64,000 nt of DNA, taken from the NCBI GenBank assembly GCA_964407695.1, contig CAYOWQ010000011.1, positions 67,942-131,941 of the forward strand. Direction: 5' to 3'. Positions 52,921 to 61,453 of the stretch are shown one piece after another; positions within the stretch are counted from its first letter, which is position 1, and the number at the start of each line of letters is the position of its first letter. The position numbers and the translations under genes were made by a program. Under the pieces are notes generated by a model that was not told the origin of the DNA, did not search any database, and saw only the letters and a program-made list of their open reading frames with translations. The stretch is from CAYOWQ01 sp964407695 (GTDB lineage Bacteria > Planctomycetota > Phycisphaerae > Phycisphaerales > SM1A02).

Positions 52921-53925
52921 ATGCATCTTCGTTGGCGTGGTCTTGAACTTCCTGCTCGAGTCGCTCCGGATCCGGGGTCGATGTCGAGGACTTTTGGTCG
53001 CTTTATCGCTGAGCCGTTTGAACGTGGCTTCGGCACCACCGTCGGCAACAGCCTTCGCCGCATTCTCCTCTCAAGCCTCGAAGGCGCAGCCATCACCAAG
53101 GTGAAAATCGGCGGCGTTCAGCACGAGTTTTCGACGATTCCTGGCGTTCTCGAGGATGTGACCGACATCATTCTCAACATCAAGGGCCTCATCGTGAGCA
53201 TGACCTCCGACGAGCCCAAGACCATGACCCTCTCGGCCGAAGGCCCGGGCGAGGTCACCGCCGAGCTCATCGAGGCGGACACTTCGATCACGATTCACAA
53301 CCCCGAGAAGGTGATCGCCACCCTTACTTCCAAGGTTGATTTCGAAATCCAGTTCACCGTTTCCCGGGGTCGTGGTTATCAACCCGCGTCTGAGCAGTAC
53401 GGCCGAACCGAAGACCAGGAGATCGGTGAGATCCCCATCGATGCAATCTTTTCGCCGGTTCAACGGGTTCGCTATCGCGTTGAAGATACCCGCGTCGGTC
53501 AGCGGACCAACTACGACAAGCTGATCATGGATATCTGGACCAACGGCACCGTCTCCCCCGAGATGTCGCTGGTGGAAGCAGCGAAGATCCTGCGCAAGCA
53601 CCTCAATCCGTTCGTGCAGTACTTCGAAATGGGTAACGCCGTCGTCTCGGCCACTGCCGCGACGACCGCCGGCGTCGATGAAGATCTTCTTCGCAAGATC
53701 AATATGCCGATCTCGGAGTTGGAACTTTCCGTCCGGGCCAGCAATTGCATCGAGTCGGCCAAGATCAAGACCGTCGGCGCGTTGATTTCAAAGACTGATG
53801 CCGAACTGCTCGCCGTCCGTTCGTTTGGAAAGACCTCGCTGCGCGAGGTGAAGAAGAAACTCGAGGAAATGGGCCTCTCGCTCGGCATGCGATTGCCCGA
53901 AGGTGCCCTGGTCTCGAAATCCTGA
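52921..53925 (+). CDS. rpoA: RNA polymerase alpha subunit
   Basis: 334 residues. The N-terminal assembly domain has FGTTVGNSLRRILLSSLEGA and ATLTSKVDFEIQFTVSRGRG; then a linker and the C-terminal domain with its HhH DNA/activator contact region (SELELSVRASNCIESAKIKT, SFGKTSLREVKKKLEE). The frame is open from 52759, but ATG 52921 has GGAG 8 nt upstream and matches the family start. It is followed by rplQ. Confidence 0.96.
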   Translation: MHLRWRGLELPARVAPDPGSMSRTFGRFIAEPFERGFGTTVGNSLRRILLSSLEGAAITKVKIGGVQHEFSTIPGVLEDVTDIILNIKGLIVSMTSDEPKTMTLSAEGPGEVTAELIEADTSITIHNPEKVIATLTSKVDFEIQFTVSRGRGYQPASEQYGRTEDQEIGEIPIDAIFSPVQRVRYRVEDTRVGQRTNYDKLIMDIWTNGTVSPEMSLVEAAKILRKHLNPFVQYFEMGNAVVSATAATTAGVDEDLLRKINMPISELELSVRASNCIESAKIKTVGALISKTDAELLAVRSFGKTSLREVKKKLEEMGLSLGMRLPEGALVSKS

Positions 53926-53970
53926 TGGTTCGCCGCCCCACATCTGGGGCCGCTTTGAAGGAGTGTTGTC

Positions 53971-54576
53971 ATGCGTCACCGCGTCTACGGCCACAAATTC
54001 GCTCGCGAAAGCGACCACCGAAAGGCCATGCTGCGCAATCTTGCCGCCGGCCTGCTTGAGCACGGCGAAATCGAAACCACCATGCCCCGCGCCAAGGCGG
54101 TGCAGCCGCTGGTGGAAAAGATCATCACTCGCGCCAAGCGCGGCGGGCTCGCCAATCGCCGGCTGATCACCAGCATGCTGGCTGATCGCCGCGTGCATGC
54201 GTGGGTGGCCGATCCCAATGTCAAGTCTCCGAAGAAGACGAATCGGTTCTTCGACCTTCCTCGCGAGGAGGAGATCGAATTCAATCGATATGGCGAGCTT
54301 CGCAAGGCGCCTCGCCTGGTGCAGCACATCATGAACCGGATCGCTCCGCTGTTTGCCTCACGCGACGGCGGCTACACCCGCATCATCAAGCTTGCCAAGC
54401 ATCGGCTCGGTGATGGCGCTGATGTGGTGCTCCTTCAGCTCGTCGGGCAGGAGGATGGCCCGCAGGTCTCCGGCCGCAAGTCCAATCGCCGGACCGCTGC
54501 CGACCGACGGACGGCCTACGCCGCCAAGATCCGCAAGGATCGCGAGTCAAAGCCCGAAGCGGCCGCCGCCAACTGA
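53971..54576 (+). CDS. rplQ: 50S ribosomal protein L17 with internal insertion
   Basis: 201 residues; the usual length is about 120-130. MRHRVYGHKFARESDHRKAM opens it. The N- and C-terminal parts of L17 are split by an insertion of about 40 residues at roughly 77-118 (VADPNVKSPKKTNRFFDLPR and following), after which IAPLFASRDGGYTRIIKLAK resumes. A basic tail of about 35 residues ends it. Last gene of the superoperon. Confidence 0.95.
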   Translation: MRHRVYGHKFARESDHRKAMLRNLAAGLLEHGEIETTMPRAKAVQPLVEKIITRAKRGGLANRRLITSMLADRRVHAWVADPNVKSPKKTNRFFDLPREEEIEFNRYGELRKAPRLVQHIMNRIAPLFASRDGGYTRIIKLAKHRLGDGADVVLLQLVGQEDGPQVSGRKSNRRTAADRRTAYAAKIRKDRESKPEAAAAN

Positions 54577-54582
54577 TTCCAG

Positions 54583-55986
54583 TTATTGCACTTTCATGAC
54601 GGAGGCCGGTTGACCGGCCTCCGTCTTTTCATTCCCGGATGGAACATTGCTCGACGAAACTTCAGACGCTGAGAGGATCGGGTCTCCAACCGATCCGACA
54701 TTGGGCCTCACACTCAGCGTTTCGGTCACAACCGGCCTGATCGCCGTGTTCAGTCGAAGCAGTCCGGAGAGCGGTCCCAATGTAAGCAGGCGCACAACCC
54801 CCGAGATTGCAAAGACCGTCAGATACGCAGACCTGGTCTCGCCTCCGAACTTCAGAATGGCAGCGCCGATCATCGAGCCGATCACCGTCGCCGCCGCATA
54901 GGCAAAATGGTACATCGATGACACACTCGTGCGCTCATGCTCCGCCACGTGTTCAAGGAGCAGCAGGAACGTTGCGAATTCATAGAATCCCCAGAGGCAG
55001 CCCGCCGCCACCTGCACCAGCATGAGCCAGCCATAACTGTCGCTCACGATCCACATCGCCGAAAGCGGCACCATCCCGACTCCGCCGATTCGAAGGATGG
55101 TCTGCGCCCCCAGGCGCGATCCCGATGTTCCCAGCACGTGCATGGTCCCGATCTTGGACACATACGCCACGGCAATGAGACCCAGGTATGACCAGTAGTG
55201 GAATTCAAGCTGTGCGAGCATGTACGGATTGAAAAACGGCCCGGAAATCTGCACCGCCATCTGCACCATCAGCATGTAGCCCAGGAGCCGGCCGTCTCTC
55301 CCGCCGCGAAATCGCCCGAGCATCTCGCGCAACGGCACCACCCGATGCCCTTCAGGCATCGGTGTCGGCTCGGACTGCCGCCAGAGGAAACCGCACGAGA
55401 TGAGTCGGCACAGCGTCGCCAGGCCGAAGGCGATCATGAACCCCATGAGCGGATGGCCTGCTCTCTCGAATGAATCAAGCAATGCAGCGCCGGTGGTCAG
55501 CGCCACCAGCGTTGTGGCCTGGATGGCGCGGTTCCGCAGCGCGAAATACCGGGTCCGAATTCGCCGTGGCACCAGCGTTCCCACCCACGTGTTCCAGCCC
55601 GCCGCCGCTCCCCATCCTCCCGCCCAGTAGAAGGACACCGCCAGAAATACCGCCCAGGTCGGCATCGAACCGTGAATCGCCGCCAGCATCAGCGGCACGA
55701 ACGCCATGGCCTGAATGAATGCGCAGATCAGGACCCACTTCCGGTGCGACCCGAGCCGATGCACCGCAAAGGGCGAGATCAACTGCAGGGTTGCCCCGCA
55801 CACCAGCGGAATGCTGGCCACCAGCCCCGCGGCAAGTTCGCCGAGGCCCAGCGCCAGCACCATCGCGGCCAGGTACGTCTCGCCACACCCCACCATGACG
55901 CTCCACGCCAGACCGTCCGCCGTGATCAGTTTGAGATCACGTCGGAGATTTGGTCTGTCGTGCGAGGCCTGATAGGCTGACGTCAT
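54583..55986 (-). CDS. MFS-type permease
   Basis: 467 residues with about twelve hydrophobic segments and an MFS order: LAAMVLALGLGELAAGLVAS, FAVHRLGSHRKWVLI (the loop 2-3 region), YWAGGWGAAAGWNTWVG, LEFHYWSYLGLIAVAYVSKI. The substrate is unknown. Start ATG 55986 is preferred to 56061, since the first is where the conserved part starts and it has a candidate -10 just before it. The last about 40 residues are hydrophilic and partly encoded by the superoperon terminator hairpin. Confidence 0.8.
   Translation of the reverse strand: MTSAYQASHDRPNLRRDLKLITADGLAWSVMVGCGETYLAAMVLALGLGELAAGLVASIPLVCGATLQLISPFAVHRLGSHRKWVLICAFIQAMAFVPLMLAAIHGSMPTWAVFLAVSFYWAGGWGAAAGWNTWVGTLVPRRIRTRYFALRNRAIQATTLVALTTGAALLDSFERAGHPLMGFMIAFGLATLCRLISCGFLWRQSEPTPMPEGHRVVPLREMLGRFRGGRDGRLLGYMLMVQMAVQISGPFFNPYMLAQLEFHYWSYLGLIAVAYVSKIGTMHVLGTSGSRLGAQTILRIGGVGMVPLSAMWIVSDSYGWLMLVQVAAGCLWGFYEFATFLLLLEHVAEHERTSVSSMYHFAYAAATVIGSMIGAAILKFGGETRSAYLTVFAISGVVRLLTLGPLSGLLRLNTAIRPVVTETLSVRPNVGSVGDPILSASEVSSSNVPSGNEKTEAGQPASVMKVQ
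54598..54629 (+). terminator. superoperon terminator
   Basis: A 12-bp stem GACGGAGGCCGG/CCGGCCTCCGTC with a 4-nt loop and TTTT after it, 22 nt past the rplQ stop. It lies inside the last codons of the opposite MFS gene. Confidence 0.9.
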
Positions 55987-55993
55987 GGCGGAG

Positions 55994-55999
55994 AGTCTA
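55994..55999 (-). promoter_or_regulatory. candidate -10 element, leaderless start
   Basis: TAGACT lies 7 nt before ATG 55986 on the minus strand, and no Shine-Dalgarno is present in the spacer. Confidence 0.35.
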
Positions 56000-56040
56000 T
56001 CGGTTGCCGACCTCCCGCCGACTGCAATCCGGCGAGTGTC

Positions 56041-56514
56041 ATGACCGACGGCCGACCGCACGACCCGAGCACCAGCGAATGCCCCGGATTTGTCCGGGGG
56101 TTCAACTGGTGGCGCTGGCGCGGGTGTATCCGGAATGCCGCCGCCATCCTGGCGGTCAGCGCAGGCCTGGGCCTGCTGGCGCTCCTGTGCTGGCTGGTGT
56201 CAGCGCCGATCTGGCTGGGCGTCATCATCGTCATGGTGGGGGGGATGATCCTGGCGTTGCCGCTGGCGATGTTTGCCGACGCCGCGGGCACGCTCTTCGC
56301 CTCCCGGTTCCTGAACGAACAGGAGTCGATCCTTGCCTTCGCCGTCGAGCGCTACCTCAAGAACGGCGATGACCGACTGGTTCAGGTGCTCATGGAGTCC
56401 GAGCATCCCATGGTGGTACCCCGGCTGAACGCGCTCGCTCAGGAAGGCTCCTCCGAGGCGACTCGCAAAGCGGCCGCCCGCCTCCTGAGGCAGATCACCT
56501 CCGGTAACCCCTGA
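56041..56514 (+). CDS. small two-TM membrane protein, unknown
   Basis: 157 residues. Two hydrophobic segments (AAAILAVSAGLGLLALLCWL, LGVIIVMVGGMILALPLAMF) are followed by a soluble helical tail (ESILAFAVERYLKNGDDRLV, ATRKAAARLLRQIT) that could be HEAT-like. No function recognised. It is divergent from the MFS gene and 29 nt before hisS. Confidence 0.6.
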   Translation: MTDGRPHDPSTSECPGFVRGFNWWRWRGCIRNAAAILAVSAGLGLLALLCWLVSAPIWLGVIIVMVGGMILALPLAMFADAAGTLFASRFLNEQESILAFAVERYLKNGDDRLVQVLMESEHPMVVPRLNALAQEGSSEATRKAAARLLRQITSGNP

Positions 56515-56530
56515 CGCGTCGCCTCCCGCG

Positions 56531-56536
56531 TACACT
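56531..56536 (+). promoter_or_regulatory. candidate -10 element for hisS, leaderless start
   Basis: TACACT lies 7 nt before ATG 56544 with no ribosome-binding site. Only a weak CTGACG is seen upstream at a 14-nt spacing. Confidence 0.35.
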
Positions 56537-56543
56537 CCGCGTC

Positions 56544-57896
56544 ATGGCTTCTGCTGGTCGAAAATTTCAGGCTCCCAAGGGCACCCGCGATTTCTATCCC
56601 GCCGATCTGGCGATCCGCCGCTATCTCGAAGGCGTCTGGCGCCAGGTCTCGATCAACCACGGGTTTGAGGAGATCGACGGCCCGACGTTCGAGCACCTCG
56701 ATCTCTACACCGTCAAGAGCGGCCCGGGCATCGTCAGCGAACTGTTTTCGTTCCGTCGGGCGGGGGGCGAAGACGACTACGCCCTGCGGCCGGAATTCAC
56801 GCCCACCCTCGCCCGCATGGTGGCCGCCCGGGCGGGCGAACTCAGCAAACCCATCCGCTGGTTCTGCATGCCCAACTTCTTTCGCGCGGAGCGGCCCCAA
56901 CGCGGCCGACTGCGCGAATTCCAACAGTGGAACGTGGACCTGATCGGCGATGACTCCCCCCGGGCCGATGCCGAGGTGATCGCCGTGGGCATCGCCGTGA
57001 TGGAAGCACTCGGCCTGAAGTCACAGGACATCACCATCCGCATGAGCCACCGCGAGCTGATCGCCGATGCCCTCAAGGCTTCGGGAGTGGCCGAAGAGAA
57101 GGTCGTCGACGCCATGAACCTGCTCGATCGGCGGGCCAAGCTGCCTCCCGAGCAGTTTTCAGAGCAGGCCGCCGCCATCAGCCTCAACCTCGCAGCCTTC
57201 GAAGGTCGCACCAAGGAGATGGTGGAGACGGTCAACGGCGTCATCGCCAAGGCTGAGAAGGGTGAAGCCGTCGATGTGGCAGCAGATTCGGCGTCGGCAG
57301 CGCTCGGCCACACGCTGCAGGTCATCCATCACCTCGCGCTCATGAAGGTCCTGCACTGGTGCGAGTTCGACCTTTCGATCGTTCGCGGCCTCGCGTACTA
57401 CACCGGCACCGTTTTTGAGATTCACGAAGCCACCGGCAAGGAGCGGGCGGTGGCGGGCGGCGGGCGATATGACAAACTGGTTGAGCTCTTCGGCGGGCCG
57501 TCGACCCCGGCCGTGGGGTTCGCGATGGGCGATGTGGTCATCCGGCTCGTGCTCGAAGACAAGGGGTTGATCAAGCCCGCCGAGGAGTACCTTCCGAGGC
57601 CCGACGTCTTCATGATTTCCATGGGAACCGAACTGGCCGATCGCACCGCGCCGCAGGTTCAGACCGATCTTCGCCGGGCCGGGTTGCACGTGCGCACCAG
57701 CGGCAAGGCGACGAAGAATCTCGGCAAGCTCCTCGGTGATGCCTCCAAGTCGAGGGCCCGATACGCCGTCATTCTCGGAGAGGAGCTCGAGAGCGGCATG
57801 GTCCGGATCAAGGACCTCGAGTCAGGCGATCAAACCAATATCCCACTCACCGATCTTCTCCCATCGCTGCGATTGCGGCTTCGCGCTGGTCAATAG
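56544..57896 (+). CDS. hisS: histidyl-tRNA synthetase
   Basis: 450 residues, class II synthetase. Motif 1 APKGTRDFYP, motif 2 PNFFRAERPQRGRLREFQQW, the His-specific GLAYYTGTVFEIHEA and GGGRYDKLVELFGG, and a C-terminal anticodon-binding domain (GLHVRTSGKATKNLGKLLG). It charges tRNA-His. Followed after 2 nt by mqnB. Confidence 0.95.
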   Translation: MASAGRKFQAPKGTRDFYPADLAIRRYLEGVWRQVSINHGFEEIDGPTFEHLDLYTVKSGPGIVSELFSFRRAGGEDDYALRPEFTPTLARMVAARAGELSKPIRWFCMPNFFRAERPQRGRLREFQQWNVDLIGDDSPRADAEVIAVGIAVMEALGLKSQDITIRMSHRELIADALKASGVAEEKVVDAMNLLDRRAKLPPEQFSEQAAAISLNLAAFEGRTKEMVETVNGVIAKAEKGEAVDVAADSASAALGHTLQVIHHLALMKVLHWCEFDLSIVRGLAYYTGTVFEIHEATGKERAVAGGGRYDKLVELFGGPSTPAVGFAMGDVVIRLVLEDKGLIKPAEEYLPRPDVFMISMGTELADRTAPQVQTDLRRAGLHVRTSGKATKNLGKLLGDASKSRARYAVILGEELESGMVRIKDLESGDQTNIPLTDLLPSLRLRLRAGQ

Positions 57897-57898
57897 CC

Positions 57899-58537
57899 AT
57901 GCCTCGCACCCTGATCATCACCGCGGTGCAGGCCGAGGCCGATGCCGTGCGCGCGGGCGTCGGGGATTTGGATGATGTCGTGATCATCGCCGGGGGCATC
58001 GGCCGCGTGAACGCCGCAGCAGCCACCACCGAGGCGATCATCCGCCACGGACCGTTTCACCGGGTCATCTCCGCGGGCATCGCCGGCGCTTTGCCCGAGA
58101 GCGAGCTTGACCTCGGCGACATCGTGGTGGCGAGCTGGTGCATCTATGTGGAAGAGGGGCTCATCACCGACGCCGGGTTTCAGGATATGTTCAGAATGGG
58201 GTTCTCCCTGGGAGACTTCGAGGGCAACGCGGTGCCGGTCGATCCCGGCCTGCTCGACCAACTCAGCGGCATCGGCTGTGTCGGCCCCATCGCCACGGTG
58301 GCCACCTGCTCCGGCACGGATGAGTCAGCGCGGGAGGTTGTTCATCGCACCGGCGCTGTTGCCGAGGCGATGGAAGGCGCTGCCGTGGTTCACGCCGCCC
58401 GGCGCTTGGGTGTGCCGGGCATCGAGATCCGGGCGATCAGCAACACCACGGGTGAGCGGGCGAAACAGCTCTGGGACATTCAAGGGGCGTTGCGGTCGTT
58501 GGAGCAGGCGTTTGCGGAGGCGATGGGGGCTGGGTGA
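57899..58537 (+). CDS. mqnB: futalosine hydrolase-like nucleosidase
   Basis: 212 residues, a purine nucleoside phosphorylase/MTA-SAH hydrolase-family protein. It has TAVQAEADAVRAG, ISAGIAGALPESELDLGDIV, the nucleobase/ribose site AEAMEGAAVVHAAR and EIRAISNTTGER. EAMEGA with ISN is typical of MqnB, which cleaves futalosine in the alternative menaquinone pathway. An MTA/SAH nucleosidase is the alternative. No other mqn gene is in the window. Confidence 0.75.
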   Translation: MPRTLIITAVQAEADAVRAGVGDLDDVVIIAGGIGRVNAAAATTEAIIRHGPFHRVISAGIAGALPESELDLGDIVVASWCIYVEEGLITDAGFQDMFRMGFSLGDFEGNAVPVDPGLLDQLSGIGCVGPIATVATCSGTDESAREVVHRTGAVAEAMEGAAVVHAARRLGVPGIEIRAISNTTGERAKQLWDIQGALRSLEQAFAEAMGAG

Positions 58538-58597
58538 GGGTTCGGCGATCGCCGGGTTATCAGGCGTCGCCATGCCGCGATGAAGGCTCGCAGCGCG

Positions 58598-58849
58598 GGG
58601 AACTCGCGAAGTCGCGCTGGGAACTCGTGAAGGGGCGCGGGGAACTCGCGAAGTCGCGCGGGGAACTCGCGAAGTCGCGCTGGGAACTCGTGAAGGGGCG
58701 CGGGGAACTCGCGAAGTCGCGCTGGGAACTCGCGAAGTCGCGCTGGGAACTCGCGAAGTCGCGCGGGGAACTCGCGAAGGGGCGCGGGGAACTCGCGAAG
58801 GGGCGCGGGGAACTCGCGAAGGCGCGCGGGGAACTCGCGAAGGCGCGCG
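58598..58849 (+). repeat. 21-bp minisatellite, 12 copies
   Basis: Unit GGGAACTCGCGAAGTCGCGC plus one base, repeated 12 times head to tail over 252 nt with substitutions at a few fixed positions (CGCG/CGTG, GTC/GGG/GGC, T/G at the end). Read on the plus strand it would give a 7-residue repeat (GELAKSR), on the minus strand REFPARL. Several frames are open because the unit is a multiple of 3 without stops. I see no gene in the 505-nt gap 58538-59042 apart from this array; 58850-59048 holds nothing recognisable. Confidence 0.95.
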
Positions 58850-59048
58850 GGGATTCTGCTTGTTTTTGGGACGCTGGAGCAACTCATCCGCGATTCCGGG
58901 CGGATAAACGGGGTGGACGTGCGGCGGGGCTGAGGGAGGAAGGCACCCAGAGGCGCAGCCCATCACGACCATGCAGTGGGGCGGCGTTCTGGGACCCAAT
59001 CGGAGCGTCTGGGATGCACCCGACGTCTCACGATGACCGGCGGTGGCC

Positions 59049-59105
59049 AAGGTGGGCGGTGCGCAGTCTGCGCGCGGCGAAACCGAGGTGCATGGCCTAG
59101 GTCAC
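59049..59105 (-). repeat. REP element copy D (degenerate)
   Basis: AAGGTGGGCGGTGCGCAGTC at 59049, then GTGCATGGCCTAGGTCAC at its other end. It is the reverse complement of the REP layout at 61347 and 63768 but with several changes. It lies right at the 5' border of the RHS fragment. Confidence 0.7.
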
Positions 59106-60803
59106 TGCTCGCGGCAGCAGATCTGGGATGACGGCACCGATGGCGGTCTGGAGCAGACCGGCAACTGGCGTCGTTGGAAGCTCGATCTCAACGGCGACAA
59201 CGACTTCGTCGACACCGACGAGTTCGATGATGACCGCACCCACAACGCCGCCAACGAGATGACCGCCCGCGATACCGACAACAACGGGTCCAACAACTAC
59301 ACCCAGACCACCGATGCCGCGGGCAACCTCACCGACGACGGTAAGAGCTACAAGTTCATCTACGACGGCTTCAACCGCCTGGTGAAGGTGACCGACCGGG
59401 CGATGACCCCGCGAACCCGGGCGGAATACCGCTACAACGGCCTGGGCTGGCGGATCGGGGTCCACGATGACGCCGATGTCGATAACGACGTCGACTCCAA
59501 CGACCCCCTTATCACTGGGTCCTTCCACGTCCACGACCTCAAATGGCGGATCGTCAACACCTATCGGGTGGCGTCATCCGGGGGCGGCACCCTGGACGCC
59601 GCCGCCAACGCCAAGGAACGCTGGATCTATCAGAATGCAGGCTTGTCCGGCAGTGGCGGCTCAAGCTATATTGATCTGGTGATCCTTCGAGACCGAGATC
59701 ACAACACGTCATGGTCGAGCGCTGGGGATGGGACCCTCGAGCGTCGGGCCAATCTTAGAATTGGCTACTGCCAGAACTGGCACGCCGACGTCGCCGCCGT
59801 CGTCACCGACACCGGCAAGCAGGTCGAGTTCGGACACTATCCCGGGGCCTACGGCACCCCCTTCGGCATTGCCGGCACCGACGCCGACACCAGCGGCGTC
59901 ATCAACGGCACCGACGTCACCCTCATCAACGGCTGGATCGGCAGCAGCTACCGCGCCCGCGGCGACTGGAACCTTGACGGCACCGTCGACGCCGCCGACT
60001 CCGCCGAATGCTCCTCCCGCTCCGGCACCACCCTGGGTTGGAAGAAGCTCTCCGCCGTCTCCAATACCCGTTCCGTGGCCGGGTACCTCGAAGACCGCGT
60101 CCTCCCCATCATCCATCAACGACACCGAGTCCTCCACGAAGAACTCGGACGGTGGGTGCAGAGGGATCCAGAAGGATATGTGGATGGGATGAACCAATCT
60201 GCCTATGGACTAAGTAACTCGCTCAAACAGCTAGATCCCACAGGATTGTGCGGCGGAATGACACCAATGCCAATGGAAGGCTGCGAGCATACGGATCATT
60301 GGCATTTGTTCCCTCTGGATGAGGACAGCGTCTGGACACCATCCAACGCATGTGTGGCTTGTGGATTGGCGGCCGCCGCTAATGTTAAGATTGAAATGAT
60401 GTTAAACGATATCGAGTACGCCGACGACAAGAATGGCGGAAATGCCTTTCAGCATTGTGTATTCGCATGTCAGGTAGCGAAACTGTGCGGAGAGGATTGC
60501 GCACGGTGGTTTGTTGATGGTCGCGAAACACATCCCGAGCTGGGGTCGGATAAGCAAGATCTCGCAAACAACAAAGTTGGATATGAGTGCGCAAGCTCGC
60601 CAAGTTGCTGGGACTGCTGCACGACGGCTTGGAAGAATGGCACATTAACATGCCACACTCCTACCCGATCAGAACCTCATAAGCGTGGGCCATGTCCACC
60701 GCCAGCGAAGCGTGCTGCTCCATCTAATTCGCCAATCGAGATTTGGCAACAGCACCCTCAAAGTAAGGTTGCGAAGGAAGTCGTATTCTTGCTAATAGAT
60801 TGA
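59106..60803 (+). pseudogene. RHS-repeat protein, 5'-truncated C-terminal piece with candidate toxin tip
   Basis: About 565 residues in frame without a proper start; the first residues of the open frame are encoded by REP copy D. It has YD-type repeats (YKFIYDGFNRLVKVTDR, EYRYNGLGWRIGVHDD), then a dockerin-like insert (DTSGVINGTDVTLINGWIG, DWNLDGTVDAADSAE), then the RHS core end (LGRWVQRDPEGYVDG, then LDPTGL). After DPTGL (codon at 60234) comes a tip of about 187 residues with GNAFQHCVFACQV, a run of charged residues and DLANNKVG. A pattern NAFxHC...DLxNNxVG is found in predicted polymorphic-toxin or phospholipase-like tips (from memory, DUF6973-like). GC falls to near 50% in the tip. Confidence 0.6.
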
Positions 60804-60894
60804 GATATATCCCAATACGTGAATCGTCGAAAGTGACCAGTATTTTGAGCAACTCACAATCATGACGGCGAAACTCGCTGATAGGCTGATTTGA

Positions 60895-61305
60895 GTGATG
60901 TTATTGACTCTTGTAGCCACGACATTGACATTACTGGGGGTATGGTTATGTCTACAGTTTCGAACGTACAGGGATAAGCGTCAGATTCCCATCCGAAACG
61001 TGGTCGAATGGGCGACCACGATTCAACTACTGGCAGCACCGCCGATCGGATATTTTGCGGCCAGGATGCAGATGTGGCTTCATCCAAGAGATGACCTGTA
61101 CGACGCCCACGGCGTCCTCATCGGTCTGTTGCACATTGTTCTTGCGCCGATCGTTGGCATCGTTTCCTTCCTGCTTGCACGGCGTGCTGAAATGGCCCGT
61201 CAGAGGAAGCATCCGAGAATATGCAATGGCTGCGGATACGATCTGACAGGAATGACACGTGCCGAATGCCCTGAGTGCGGCCGCCGTATTCCCGAAGTGC
61301 CGTAG
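60895..61305 (+). CDS. membrane protein with C-terminal zinc ribbon
   Basis: 136 residues. Segments TLVATTLTLLGVWLCLQF, TIQLLAAPPIGYFAARM and LLHIVLAPIVGIVSFLLARR are membrane spans; the end CNGCGYDLTGMTRAECPECG is a four-Cys zinc ribbon typical of Phycisphaerae membrane proteins. It lies 91 nt after the RHS tip. It could be the cognate immunity protein by position, but the zinc-ribbon family is widespread in these genomes, so that is only a guess. GTG 60895 or ATG 60898 starts it. Confidence 0.65.
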   Translation: MMLLTLVATTLTLLGVWLCLQFRTYRDKRQIPIRNVVEWATTIQLLAAPPIGYFAARMQMWLHPRDDLYDAHGVLIGLLHIVLAPIVGIVSFLLARRAEMARQRKHPRICNGCGYDLTGMTRAECPECGRRIPEVP

Positions 61306-61346
61306 GTCATTCACTGTGGTCCCGTCCCGTGGAGTGGCGTGGCTCA

Positions 61347-61403
61347 GTGACGCAGGTCATGCACTTTCGGCCTTTCCAGCGTAGGCTGGGCACCGCCCAC
61401 CTT
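61347..61403 (+). repeat. REP element copy A
   Basis: GTGACGCAGGTCATGCACTT followed by GTAGGCTGGGCACCGCCCAC at 61381. The core can fold as GGGC-ACC-GCCC. It lies 50 nt before the RAYT start codon. Confidence 0.85.
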
Positions 61404-61453
61404 GAACTTCGCCGGTCATCGCCACGCGTCCGACACTGGTCCATTGCATCCTC

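Noticed and set aside
58598..58849. Possible CRISPR array.
   Set aside because: The units are contiguous with no unique spacers and no cas gene is near.
58325..59100. Three overlapping long open frames across the 21-bp repeats (58325-59050 minus, 58480-58887 minus, 58534-59100 plus).
   Set aside because: They are open only because the repeat unit is 21 bp without stops; they have no start signal, no conserved part and contradict each other.
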